Below are positions 1 through 7,469 of a stretch of 64,000 bases of DNA, piece by piece. The DNA is from CAVSJJ01 sp963771015 (lineage in GTDB: Bacteria > Actinomycetota > Actinomycetes > Actinomycetales > Dermatophilaceae). The notes under the pieces were generated by a model. That model was not told where the DNA came from and did no database searches. It saw nothing but the letters and a program-made list of their open reading frames with translations. The position numbers were made by a program, and so were the translations under genes. The DNA is taken from the NCBI GenBank assembly GCA_963771015.1, contig CAVYRN010000009.1:62001-126000 (forward strand), read 5' to 3'. Position 1 is the stretch's first letter. The number at the start of each line of letters is the position of its first letter.

Positions 1-743
1 TCCCCGTGCTGCGGATGCGCCTCAACGCGCCGGACACGGTCGTCGACCTCGGCCGGATCGAGGAGCTCAGGGGGGTCCGCGACGACGGCGACGCCATCGT
101 CATCGGTGCGATGACGGCATACGCCGACATCATCGCCGACCCGCTCGTCGGCGAGCACGCGGCGCTTCTCGTGGCGGCGCTCAAGGAGGTCGCCGACCCG
201 CAGATCCGACACCGAGGCACGATCGGTGGGGCGCTGGCCCACGCCGACCCCGCCGGCGACGTCGGGGCGCCGGTGCTGGCGCTGGACGGGGAGCTGGTGA
301 TCACCGGTTCCGGCGGCGATCGCACCGTCGCCGCGGGCGACTTCTTCGTCGACCTCTTCGAGACGGCGGTCGGCGAGGGTGAGCTGCTCACCGCGGTGCG
401 GATCCCCAAGCACACCGGGTGGGGGGCGCGCTACGAGAAGTTCGTCCGGGTGTCGCACCAGTGGTCGATCGTCGCGGTCGCCGCAACGGTCCAGGCCTCG
501 GGCGGGACGATCACCCAGGCCAAGGTCGGGCTGACGAACATGGGCTCCACCCCGCTGCGGGCCAGCTCGGTCGAGCAGGCCCTCGTCGGTGCGACGGCGA
601 CGGAGGAGGCGGTGGGTGCGGCCTGTGCGGCGGCGGCCGACGGCACCAACCCACCGAGCGACCTCAACGGCGACGCCGACTACCGGCGCCACCTCGCGAC
701 CGTGCTGACGCGCCGCGCGGTCCTCGCGGCCGCCGGAGGGTGA
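1..743 (+). CDS. FAD-binding medium subunit of a CO/xanthine dehydrogenase-family molybdenum hydroxylase (5' partial)
   Basis: The reading frame is already open at base 3 and lacks its N-terminus, so the true start lies upstream of the window. The visible part begins in the conserved PVLRMRLNAP region and carries the second FAD-binding motif (RHRGTIGGALAHADPAGD, roughly residues 68-85 of the visible part). The family passes electrons between the iron-sulfur subunit and FAD in CO, xanthine or related hydroxylases. About 245 residues remain of a usual 280-300. A CoxG-like gene follows after 4 nt, which fits a cox-type operon. The substrate cannot be told without the large subunit. Confidence 0.9.
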   Translation, partial: PVLRMRLNAPDTVVDLGRIEELRGVRDDGDAIVIGAMTAYADIIADPLVGEHAALLVAALKEVADPQIRHRGTIGGALAHADPAGDVGAPVLALDGELVITGSGGDRTVAAGDFFVDLFETAVGEGELLTAVRIPKHTGWGARYEKFVRVSHQWSIVAVAATVQASGGTITQAKVGLTNMGSTPLRASSVEQALVGATATEEAVGAACAAAADGTNPPSDLNGDADYRRHLATVLTRRAVLAAAGG

Positions 744-747
744 TGGT

Positions 748-1482
748 GTGGAGCTGACCCATGACTTCACCGTTCCGGCCGCGGTCGACGTCGCCTGGGC
801 CGTGTTCATGGATCTCGAGGGCGTCGGACGGTGCTTCCCGGGAGCCACGGTCACCGAGGTGACCGAGGACGGGTTCAGCGGGACCGTCAAGGTCAAGCTG
901 GGTCCGATCGCCCTCGTGTATGCCGGGGCCGGCCGGTTCCTCTCCCGGGACGACGCGACACACCGGGCGGTCATCGAGGCGAAGGGGAAGGACAAGCGGG
1001 GCAACGGGACGGCCGGGGCGACGGTGACGATCCAGCTCGCCCCGTCGGGCGAGGGCACCCGGATCGACGTCGCCACCGACCTGGCGGTGACCGGCAAGCC
1101 CGCGCAGTTCGGCCGGGGCGTCATGCAGGACGTGTCGGACAAGCTGCTCGGCCAGTTCGTCGGGTGCATCGAGGGCCGGTTCGCCGACCTGGCGCCGCCG
1201 GCTCCGGAGGCCGTCCCGGCCGAAGGAGCTTCGGTGCAGGATGTTGCGGCCGAGGAGCTGCAGGAGGGTGTGCCCGCGGAGGTCGCTGGCCCGGCCTCGT
1301 TGACCCACCCCCCGTTCATCCCGGCTCCCTCCGCCGGGGCGCCGGGGCCGGCGGCGGGCGGGTCCGTGGACTCGATCGACCTCGGTTCAACGGTCCTGCC
1401 GGTCCTCGTGCGCCAGTACGCGGGACGTACGGCCGTGGCCGTCATCGCCTTCGTCGTCGGCTACCTCTTCGGCCGCCGCTGA
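748..1482 (+). CDS. CoxG-like SRPBCC-fold carbon monoxide dehydrogenase subunit G
   Basis: The N-terminal 150 residues match the SRPBCC/CoxG family (ELTHDFTVPAAVDVAWAVFMDLEGVGRCFPG, then the GTVKVKLGPI segment). A proline/alanine-rich linker of about 60 residues leads to a single C-terminal membrane helix (about residues 226-242, AVAVIAFVVGYLFGRR). CoxG proteins are thought to anchor or help mature the dehydrogenase at the membrane, and the C-terminal helix fits that. The GTG start at 748 has GGAGG at 735-739 upstream, inside the end of the preceding gene. Length is 244 residues. Translational coupling to the FAD subunit is likely. Confidence 0.85.
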   Translation: MELTHDFTVPAAVDVAWAVFMDLEGVGRCFPGATVTEVTEDGFSGTVKVKLGPIALVYAGAGRFLSRDDATHRAVIEAKGKDKRGNGTAGATVTIQLAPSGEGTRIDVATDLAVTGKPAQFGRGVMQDVSDKLLGQFVGCIEGRFADLAPPAPEAVPAEGASVQDVAAEELQEGVPAEVAGPASLTHPPFIPAPSAGAPGPAAGGSVDSIDLGSTVLPVLVRQYAGRTAVAVIAFVVGYLFGRR

Positions 1483-1652
1483 GCGCCGGGGCCGACCTGC
1501 TCGGGTGGGTGTGGGCTTCGGCCGACCGGCAACGGCGGCGGGCCGGCCCGGTCGGCGCTCATCTCGTCTCGCCGGCGGCGTGGTCCGCAGCCACCGCCGA
1601 CGTCCCCGCGAGTCGGCGTGACACGGCCGCCGCGCCCGGCTGTAGTGGAGCC

Positions 1653-1811
1653 ATGCGTCGCGTGGAACGGGTCGGTTGGGGGATGTTCCTCGTCAGTGCC
1701 GTGCTGTACGGCTGGTCCGGTGCCCGCTCGGGCGACCTGCTGGTGCTTGCGGGCAGCGTCGTGTTCGGCGTGGCATGTGTCCTGTTCCTCCTGCCGACCC
1801 GAGCCGGCTGA
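1653..1811 (+). CDS. small two-helix membrane protein
   Basis: A 52-residue reading frame (MRRVERVGWGMFLVSAVLYGW...) with two hydrophobic helices, about residues 9-22 and 28-47, separated by SGARSGD. The ATG at 1653 has TAGTGG about 6 nt upstream, so it could be translated from a leaderless message. The spacer on either side holds no better candidate. I do not recognise a family. It may equally be chance, because GC-rich DNA readily gives short hydrophobic frames, but the charge and helix pattern looks real. Confidence 0.4.
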   Translation: MRRVERVGWGMFLVSAVLYGWSGARSGDLLVLAGSVVFGVACVLFLLPTRAG

Positions 1812-1877
1812 CCGGCACCGTCCGTCCGCCCGGGCCGCACCGAGCGGTGTGGTTGCGCTGAGACCCTGGGACCTGGC

Positions 1878-2336
1878 CTACGGCGTACCCCACGGCTCGA
1901 GTCTGGGCGGTGCCTCGTCGCCCTCGGCGGATGCGGCAGCCGCCTCCGCCCCCGGTTCGGATTTGGTCGTCGCCGACGGGCCCGGTCCGGCGGTGGCGCT
2001 CCGCGCGCGCTCGGGTGCGGCTCCTTCCCCCGGAGTCTCGTCCGCCATGCGGCGCAGGTCGTCGGAAACCTCCGCGAACGTGGCGCTCAGGGCGTCGGCC
2101 ATGGAGGTGCCCAGCCGGCGAACGTCCTCCTTGACCGCTGGGTCCTGGGCCGCGGTCCCCAGGGCGTCCACGGCGTCCTGGATCGCGCCCGCGAAACGAC
2201 GGGCCGCCTCACCGAGATCCCGCCTCGTCGACTCGGCGTCGGTGTCGTGCTCCCCGCCGTAGTGCGCCTTCAGCGAGGCGCCCAGAGCGGCGAACCGCTC
2301 CCCGGTGTCCTTCCAGGCCGATCTGACGTCACTCAT
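1878..2336 (-). CDS. conserved actinobacterial hypothetical protein, helical
   Basis: A 152-residue soluble protein beginning MSDVRSAWKDTGERFAALGASLKAHY. The first 105 residues are strongly helical with regular heptad-like spacing (DLGEAARRFAGAIQDAVDALG, then EDVRRLGTSMADALSATFAEVSDDLRRMAD). The last 45 are low-complexity A/E/P/G. There is no signal peptide or membrane helix. Proteins of this kind are common in actinobacteria, but I know no assigned function. It lies between the CoxG-like gene and an ABC transporter and points away from the latter. Confidence 0.65.
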   Translation of the reverse strand: MSDVRSAWKDTGERFAALGASLKAHYGGEHDTDAESTRRDLGEAARRFAGAIQDAVDALGTAAQDPAVKEDVRRLGTSMADALSATFAEVSDDLRRMADETPGEGAAPERARSATAGPGPSATTKSEPGAEAAAASAEGDEAPPRLEPWGTP

Positions 2337-2546
2337 GACTCATGCATACGCCATCCGATCCCGACCCGCCAGGACATCGGGTGGGCGGCCGGCGGGACGG
2401 CCTCTCAGCGCTCGCTCAGCCAACCGGGCGACGATGGGTGGCACTCGCCCCTGGGCGAGCGCCTGACGTCTGGCGAGCCACTCCGCGGTGCTACGGCGGG
2501 GGTGCATGGGCGCCCGGACCGCCACCAGCGCAGGAAGAGAGGCGTC

Positions 2547-3491
2547 ATGATCGAGGCCGTCGGCCTGAGCAAGACCTACGGTGACAAGACCGCTGTCGAC
2601 GACCTGACCTTCACCGTGTCACCGGGTGTGGTGACCGGGTTCCTCGGCCCGAACGGTGCCGGAAAGTCGACGACGATGCGGCTCATCCTGGGACTCGACG
2701 CCCCGACGGCGGGCACGGTGCGGGTCAACGGCAGGCCGTACCGCGAGCACCGAGCCCCGATGCGCGAGGTGGGGGCGCTCCTCGAGGCGCGGTCGGTCCA
2801 CACCGGGCGCACGGCATACAACCACCTTCTCGCCCTCGCGCAGACCGCCGGCATCCCCCGCTCCCGAGTGGACGAGGTCGTCGACCTCGTCGGCCTCCAC
2901 GAGGTCGCCCGCAAGCGCGCCGGGGGGTTCTCGCTCGGCATGGGCCAGCGCCTCGGCATCGCCTCGGCACTGCTCGGCGACCCACACACGCTCCTGCTCG
3001 ACGAGCCGGTGAACGGGCTCGACCCGGACGGCATCCGGTGGATGCGCAACCTGCTCAAGGCGCTGGCCGCGGAGGGTCGCACCGTCTTCGTCAGCTCGCA
3101 CCTGATGAGCGAGATGGCTCAGACCGCCGAGCACCTCATCGTCATCGGGCGCGGCCGGCTCATCGCCGACACGAGCGTTGATGACTTCATCGCCCGGTCC
3201 TCCGGCAACCACGTGCGGGTTCGTACGACAGAGCCGGCCCGGCTCGCCGCCGCGCTGGAGAGCACGGACGTCACCGTCCAGCCGCTCGGTGGCGACGCCC
3301 TCGAGGTGTCCGGTCTGACGACGGACCAGGTGGGGCTGGCCGCCGGCTCGGCCTCGATCACCCTGCTCGAGCTCACCGCCCGGCAGACCTCCCTCGAGGA
3401 TGCCTTCATGCAGCTCACCCAGGACGCCGTGGAGTTCCACGGCACCGCCGCGGTACCCGACCGGGTCGAGTCGATCGGGGGACCGCGATGA
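2547..3491 (+). CDS. ABC transporter ATP-binding protein (ABC-2 type exporter)
   Basis: A 314-residue ATPase. Walker A is GPNGAGKS at residues 34-41, the signature is FSLGMGQRLGIASALL and Walker B is TLLLDEPVNGLDPDG followed by the H-loop SSH. The ATG at 2547 has AGGAAGAGAGG just upstream; the frame stays open farther back, but no good ribosome site is seen there. It pairs with the permease whose ATG overlaps its stop by 4 nt. The ATPase resembles the drug or lantibiotic-type exporters (CcmA/BcrA class) of actinobacteria. The cargo is not known. Confidence 0.9.
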   Translation: MIEAVGLSKTYGDKTAVDDLTFTVSPGVVTGFLGPNGAGKSTTMRLILGLDAPTAGTVRVNGRPYREHRAPMREVGALLEARSVHTGRTAYNHLLALAQTAGIPRSRVDEVVDLVGLHEVARKRAGGFSLGMGQRLGIASALLGDPHTLLLDEPVNGLDPDGIRWMRNLLKALAAEGRTVFVSSHLMSEMAQTAEHLIVIGRGRLIADTSVDDFIARSSGNHVRVRTTEPARLAAALESTDVTVQPLGGDALEVSGLTTDQVGLAAGSASITLLELTARQTSLEDAFMQLTQDAVEFHGTAAVPDRVESIGGPR

Positions 3492-4315
3492 GCGCCACCG
3501 CGCAGACCCGCCGGCCCGAGCCCAGCGGAGCGGTCAAGCCGGTCACCCAGGCCCGCGTCGTGCTGTCGGAGTGGACCAAGCTCCGATCGCTGCGGTCCAC
3601 CGTCTTCTCCTTCCTCGCCGCCGTCGTCATCGTCATCGGCTTCTCCGTCCTCGTCCCGTCGGTGACGGTCGCGCACTGGCCGCCACGCGACCCGCAGGAG
3701 CTCGCCGCCTTCGACCCGACGACCCGGGCCCTGGCCGGGATCTTCCTGGCCCAGTTGGCCGTCGGGGTCCTCGGCGTGCTGTTCGTCACCGGTGAGTACG
3801 CGACGGGGATGATCCGGGCCACCTTCTCGGCGGTGCCGACGCGGCTGCCGGTGCTGTGGGCCAAGGCCCTCGTGTTCGCGGGGACGACGCTCGTCATCAC
3901 CGTCCCCACCGTCGTGGTCGCCTTCCTCATCGGGCAGGGCATCTTCTCCTCGAAGAGCATGCAGACATCACTGGGGCAGCCCGGGGTGCTCCGTGCCGTC
4001 ATCGGCGCCGCGCTCTATCTCACCGTTGTCGGCCTGCTCGGCCTGGGGCTCGGGGCGCTGCTGCGCAACACGGCGGCCGGGATCTCCACGCTGTTCGGCG
4101 TCCTGTTCGTCGTGCCGATCATCGTGCGGTTCCTGCCCAGCGCGTGGTCCACGCCCATCGACAAGTACCTGCCCAACACGGTCGGTCAGGGCATCACCGC
4201 GGTCCACGCCAACCCGGCCGCCCTGTCGCCGTGGGTGGGGTTCGCCCTGTTCTGCGGGTATGCCGCCATCGTGCTGGCAGCCGCCGCAGTGAGCCTGACC
4301 CGCCGGGACGCCTGA
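3488..4315 (+). CDS. ABC-2 type transporter permease
   Basis: A 275-residue membrane protein with a cytoplasmic N-terminus and about six hydrophobic helices, the first near residues 34-54 (STVFSFLAAVVIVIGFSVL) and the last near 250-268. The text SEWTKLRSLRST before helix 1 is typical of actinobacterial ABC-2 permeases, and so is the TGEYATGMIR stretch. The ATGA overlap with the ATPase gene shows they are translated together. It probably forms a dimeric export channel with it. Confidence 0.88.
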   Translation: MSATAQTRRPEPSGAVKPVTQARVVLSEWTKLRSLRSTVFSFLAAVVIVIGFSVLVPSVTVAHWPPRDPQELAAFDPTTRALAGIFLAQLAVGVLGVLFVTGEYATGMIRATFSAVPTRLPVLWAKALVFAGTTLVITVPTVVVAFLIGQGIFSSKSMQTSLGQPGVLRAVIGAALYLTVVGLLGLGLGALLRNTAAGISTLFGVLFVVPIIVRFLPSAWSTPIDKYLPNTVGQGITAVHANPAALSPWVGFALFCGYAAIVLAAAAVSLTRRDA

Positions 4316-4420
4316 TCCGGCATCATCGGACAAGGCAGCGCGAGGGGTGTCGTGAGAGGACCCGATCACCGATGATGGGGTGGTGCTGATCGGAGAGCTG
4401 GACGACGACGTGGTGGGCAC

Positions 4421-5236
4421 GTGACCACCGGGCCCGCGGCCGACAAGGCGGCCACCCTGTTGGCCCTGCATGCGGGCGCCGGCTTCGTGCTCCCCAACGC
4501 CTGGGACGCCGGCTCCGCCCGGATCCTCGAGCAGGTCGGCTTCCCGGCCATCGCCACGACCAGCGCGGGCATCGCGTGGTCCTGCGGGGTCCCGGACGGC
4601 GAGGCGCTGGACCGCGACAGGATGCTCGAGCAGGTCGGTCGCATCGTGGCCGCGGTGGGCGTGCCGGTGACCGCGGACCTCGAAGCCGGGTACGGCGACA
4701 CCGCGGATGACGTCGGCCGTACCGTGGCCCGGGCCGTGGAGCTCGGGGCGGTGGGCGGCAACCTGGAGGACGCCGGGAGTGGCGGGCTGTTCGGCATCGA
4801 TGAGGCCGTGAACCGTCTCGCGGCCGCCCGGGCCGCGGCGCCGAGCGGCACCTTCGTGCTGAACGCCCGCACCGACACCTACTTCGCCGGCACGACCGGC
4901 GACGCGTTCGCCGAGACGGTCGAGCGCGCGGTCCGGTACCTCGATGCGGGAGCCGACTGCGTCTTCGTGCCCGGCGTCGTCGAGGAGGACACGATCCGCC
5001 GGCTCGCCGCGGCCATCCCGGGCCCGCTCAACGTCGTGGCCGGGCTGGCGAACACCATCGACGCGCCCACGCTCTTCTCGCTCGGGGTCAAGCGGGTCAG
5101 CCTGGGCGGCAGCCTGGCCCGAGCCGCGCTCAGCATGCTGGAGCACGCCGGCCGGGAGCTGCTCGACTACGGAACCCTCGGCTTCCTCGACGGCGCGATC
5201 GGGTATGCCGACCTGCAGCGACGCTTCGGCTCGTGA
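4421..5236 (+). CDS. isocitrate lyase/PEP mutase superfamily enzyme
   Basis: A 271-residue beta/alpha barrel protein of the PEP mutase/ICL superfamily. The family marks are NAWD (residues 26-29), ADLEAGYG (85-92, with the Mg-binding acids), NLED (114-117) and NARTD. The Lys-Lys-Cys-Gly-His motif of true isocitrate lyase is absent, so a small C-C lyase such as an oxaloacetate decarboxylase or methylisocitrate-lyase-like enzyme is more likely. The start is GTG at 4421; no clear Shine-Dalgarno is seen. It stands alone behind the ABC pair. Confidence 0.82.
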   Translation: MTTGPAADKAATLLALHAGAGFVLPNAWDAGSARILEQVGFPAIATTSAGIAWSCGVPDGEALDRDRMLEQVGRIVAAVGVPVTADLEAGYGDTADDVGRTVARAVELGAVGGNLEDAGSGGLFGIDEAVNRLAAARAAAPSGTFVLNARTDTYFAGTTGDAFAETVERAVRYLDAGADCVFVPGVVEEDTIRRLAAAIPGPLNVVAGLANTIDAPTLFSLGVKRVSLGGSLARAALSMLEHAGRELLDYGTLGFLDGAIGYADLQRRFGS

Positions 5237-5371
5237 CCGCCCTCGTCCTCGGCCGCTGCGAGACGGGCCGGGGCCGTGGGCGCCGCCGTGACGACGGGCG
5301 CCGATGACCTCGTCGGCCCCTCGTCTGGGTCATGATCTTGGTGCGAAGGGCAGCCGAGGCGAGGAGCGCGC

Positions 5372-6616
5372 ATGCCTGACCTGACGGGGAGCTCACCCCT
5401 CTCCTGGGCGTCCGCAGTGGCGTTCCGCCGCCACTTCTGGCAGCCGCCCAGGGCCCATGGCGATGTCATCGAGGGGCGCGAGGTCAGCTTTCTCGAGCTC
5501 TTCTATGACCTCGTCTACGTCGTGGTCATCTCCCAGGCGGCCCACCATCTCGCCGGGGACGTGACCTGGGCGGGTGCGGGCCGGTTCGCCGTCGTCTTCG
5601 GGCTGATCTGGCTCGCCTGGGTCAACGGTGCCGTCTACCACGACCTGCACGGCCGGGCCGAGGGACGGACCAGGTCCTACGTCTTCCTCCAGATGGGCGT
5701 CCTGGCCCTCCTCGCGGTGTTCACCGGCGAGGCCACGGCCGGCGACGGCCCGGCCTTCGCCGTCGCCTACAGCGCATACCTCTTCCTGCTCGGCTGGCTG
5801 TGGTACTCGGTGCGCCGCCAGGACGACCCGGGGTTCCGTCCCGCGACGACGCCGTACATCGCGGGCGTCCTCGTCTCGGCCACGACCGTCGGGGCCAGCG
5901 CGCTGCTCCCGGACGGGGCGCGGCTGACGGTCTGGGCGATCGTCGTCGTCGGCTGGCTCGCCGGCATCACCGTCCTGGACTGGCGCAGCGGGGCCACCCG
6001 GGACACCAGCACCACCGCGAGCGAGTCGATGATCGAGCGCTTCGACCTGTTCACCATCATCGTCCTGGGGGAGGTGGTCGTTGGCGTCGTCAACGGCATC
6101 GCGGAAGCCGCCCGCACGCCGATCGCTGTCGTCACCGGCATCCTGGGGCTGGGGATCGGGTACGCGTACTGGTGGAGCTACTTCGACCTCGTGGGAGGCC
6201 GCCGGGTGCGCTCCCGGCGCGGCGCCCTGTCGCGGTGGCTCGTCGGTCACCTGCCGGTGACGATGACGATCGCCGCGACCGGTGCGGTCATGGTCAGCAT
6301 GGTCGAGCACGCGTCGGGGGCCCACGCCCCGGCCCCGGCTGCCATGATGCTGTCGGCCTCGGTTGCCGTCGGCGTCCTGGCCCTGGTCCTGGTTGCGACC
6401 TCGCTCGCCGACTGGCGGGACCTTGCCCCGGTCTACCGCCCGGTGTCGGTGGCGCTGGGGGTGGCGGCCGTGGTCGCCCTCCTGCTCGGCTGGCTGGACC
6501 CGCCGCCGTGGCTGCAGATCCTGCTGCTGACACTGGTGCTCGGTGCCGTGTGGCTCTACGGCATCCTCACCTGGTTCGCCGTCACCGGCCGCCATGGAGC
6601 TCCGGGCCCGTCGTGA
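5372..6616 (+). CDS. low temperature requirement A (LtrA) family membrane protein
   Basis: A 414-residue polytopic protein with about ten hydrophobic helices. The N-terminal signature VSFLELFYDLVYVVVISQAAHHLA is the LtrA family hallmark, and the internal ERFDLFTIIVLGEVVVGVV is the second conserved block. LtrA was named from cold-sensitive Listeria growth; its transport function is not established. The ATG at 5372 follows a purine-rich GAGGCGAGGAG stretch. It is monocistronic in appearance, with 124 nt before the response regulator. Confidence 0.85.
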   Translation: MPDLTGSSPLSWASAVAFRRHFWQPPRAHGDVIEGREVSFLELFYDLVYVVVISQAAHHLAGDVTWAGAGRFAVVFGLIWLAWVNGAVYHDLHGRAEGRTRSYVFLQMGVLALLAVFTGEATAGDGPAFAVAYSAYLFLLGWLWYSVRRQDDPGFRPATTPYIAGVLVSATTVGASALLPDGARLTVWAIVVVGWLAGITVLDWRSGATRDTSTTASESMIERFDLFTIIVLGEVVVGVVNGIAEAARTPIAVVTGILGLGIGYAYWWSYFDLVGGRRVRSRRGALSRWLVGHLPVTMTIAATGAVMVSMVEHASGAHAPAPAAMMLSASVAVGVLALVLVATSLADWRDLAPVYRPVSVALGVAAVVALLLGWLDPPPWLQILLLTLVLGAVWLYGILTWFAVTGRHGAPGPS

Positions 6617-6728
6617 CCCCGACGGCGGCCAGGCTGGGCATCGCCACCCGGCAGGGCCGGCGGCGCGCCCGACCCGATCTGCACACAATCTCCACACGTC
6701 GCCCGGGCGGCCCGCAGGCGCCCGCCCA

Positions 6729-6734
6729 TACGCT
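6729..6734 (+). promoter_or_regulatory. candidate -10 element for the response regulator gene
   Basis: TACGCT ends 6 nt before the ATG at 6741, a spacing that would start the transcript at or next to the start codon (leaderless). No Shine-Dalgarno is present between them. Confidence 0.4.
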
Positions 6735-6740
6735 CGGAGC

Positions 6741-7469
6741 ATGACCGAGGGGACCCCCATCGACCGTGCGGCGCCGGTCTCGACGCCGTCCGCGACGATC
6801 CTCGTCGTCGAGGACGAGCCGACGATCAACCAGGCGCTCGCGGACCGGTTCGCCGCCGAGGGGTTCACCGTCCATCAGGCCTTCGACGGGCCCGGCGCGG
6901 TGGCCGCCCACGCCGAGCTGAGGCCCGACGTCGTCGTCCTCGACGTCATGCTTCCGGGGTTCGACGGGCTGGAGGTATGCCGCCGCATCCAGGCGGAGCG
7001 GCCGGTGCCGGTCCTCATGCTGACCGCCCGCGACGACGAGACCGACATCCTCGTCGGGCTGGCCGTCGGGGCCGACGACTACGTCACCAAACCGTTCCGG
7101 ATGCGCGAGGTGCTCGCCCGGACCCGGGCACTGCTCCGCCGCGTCGACCGGGCCCGCGAGCTGGCTGCCGCACCCGGGGCGGCCCGCCAGGTCGGCGCCC
7201 TCCACGTCGACCCGGCGACGCGACGGGTCCACGTCGACGGGGCCGAGGTCCACCTGACCCCGACCGAGTTCGACCTCGTCGTCGCCCTCGCAGCCACCCC
7301 CGGCACGGTCCGCGAGCGCGATGACCTCATGCGCGAGGTGTGGGGCTGGGCCGACGCGACCGGCACCCGGACGCTCGACAGTCACGTCAAGGCGCTGCGG
7401 GCCAAGATCGGCTCCGAGCGGGTGCGCACGGTCCACGGCGTCGGGTACGCCCTCGAGGACCGGCCGTGA
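6741..7469 (+). CDS. OmpR/PhoB-family two-component response regulator
   Basis: A 242-residue regulator. A short acidic/proline-rich N-tail precedes the receiver domain (about 18-135), with acid pair ED at 24-25, phospho-acceptor Asp68 (VVVLDVMLPG) and the conserved Lys118 (VTKPF). The C-terminal winged helix (about 150-240) has the family text LTPTEFDLVVALAATPG and ends RTVHGVGYAL. It overlaps the start of the histidine kinase by 4 nt (GTGA), so the two are translated as a pair. Targets are not evident. Confidence 0.93.
   Translation: MTEGTPIDRAAPVSTPSATILVVEDEPTINQALADRFAAEGFTVHQAFDGPGAVAAHAELRPDVVVLDVMLPGFDGLEVCRRIQAERPVPVLMLTARDDETDILVGLAVGADDYVTKPFRMREVLARTRALLRRVDRARELAAAPGAARQVGALHVDPATRRVHVDGAEVHLTPTEFDLVVALAATPGTVRERDDLMREVWGWADATGTRTLDSHVKALRAKIGSERVRTVHGVGYALEDRP

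Noticed and set aside
11..1482. Complete cox operon
   Set aside because: Only the FAD subunit (cut by the edge) and the CoxG-like gene are visible; no small or large subunit is in the window.
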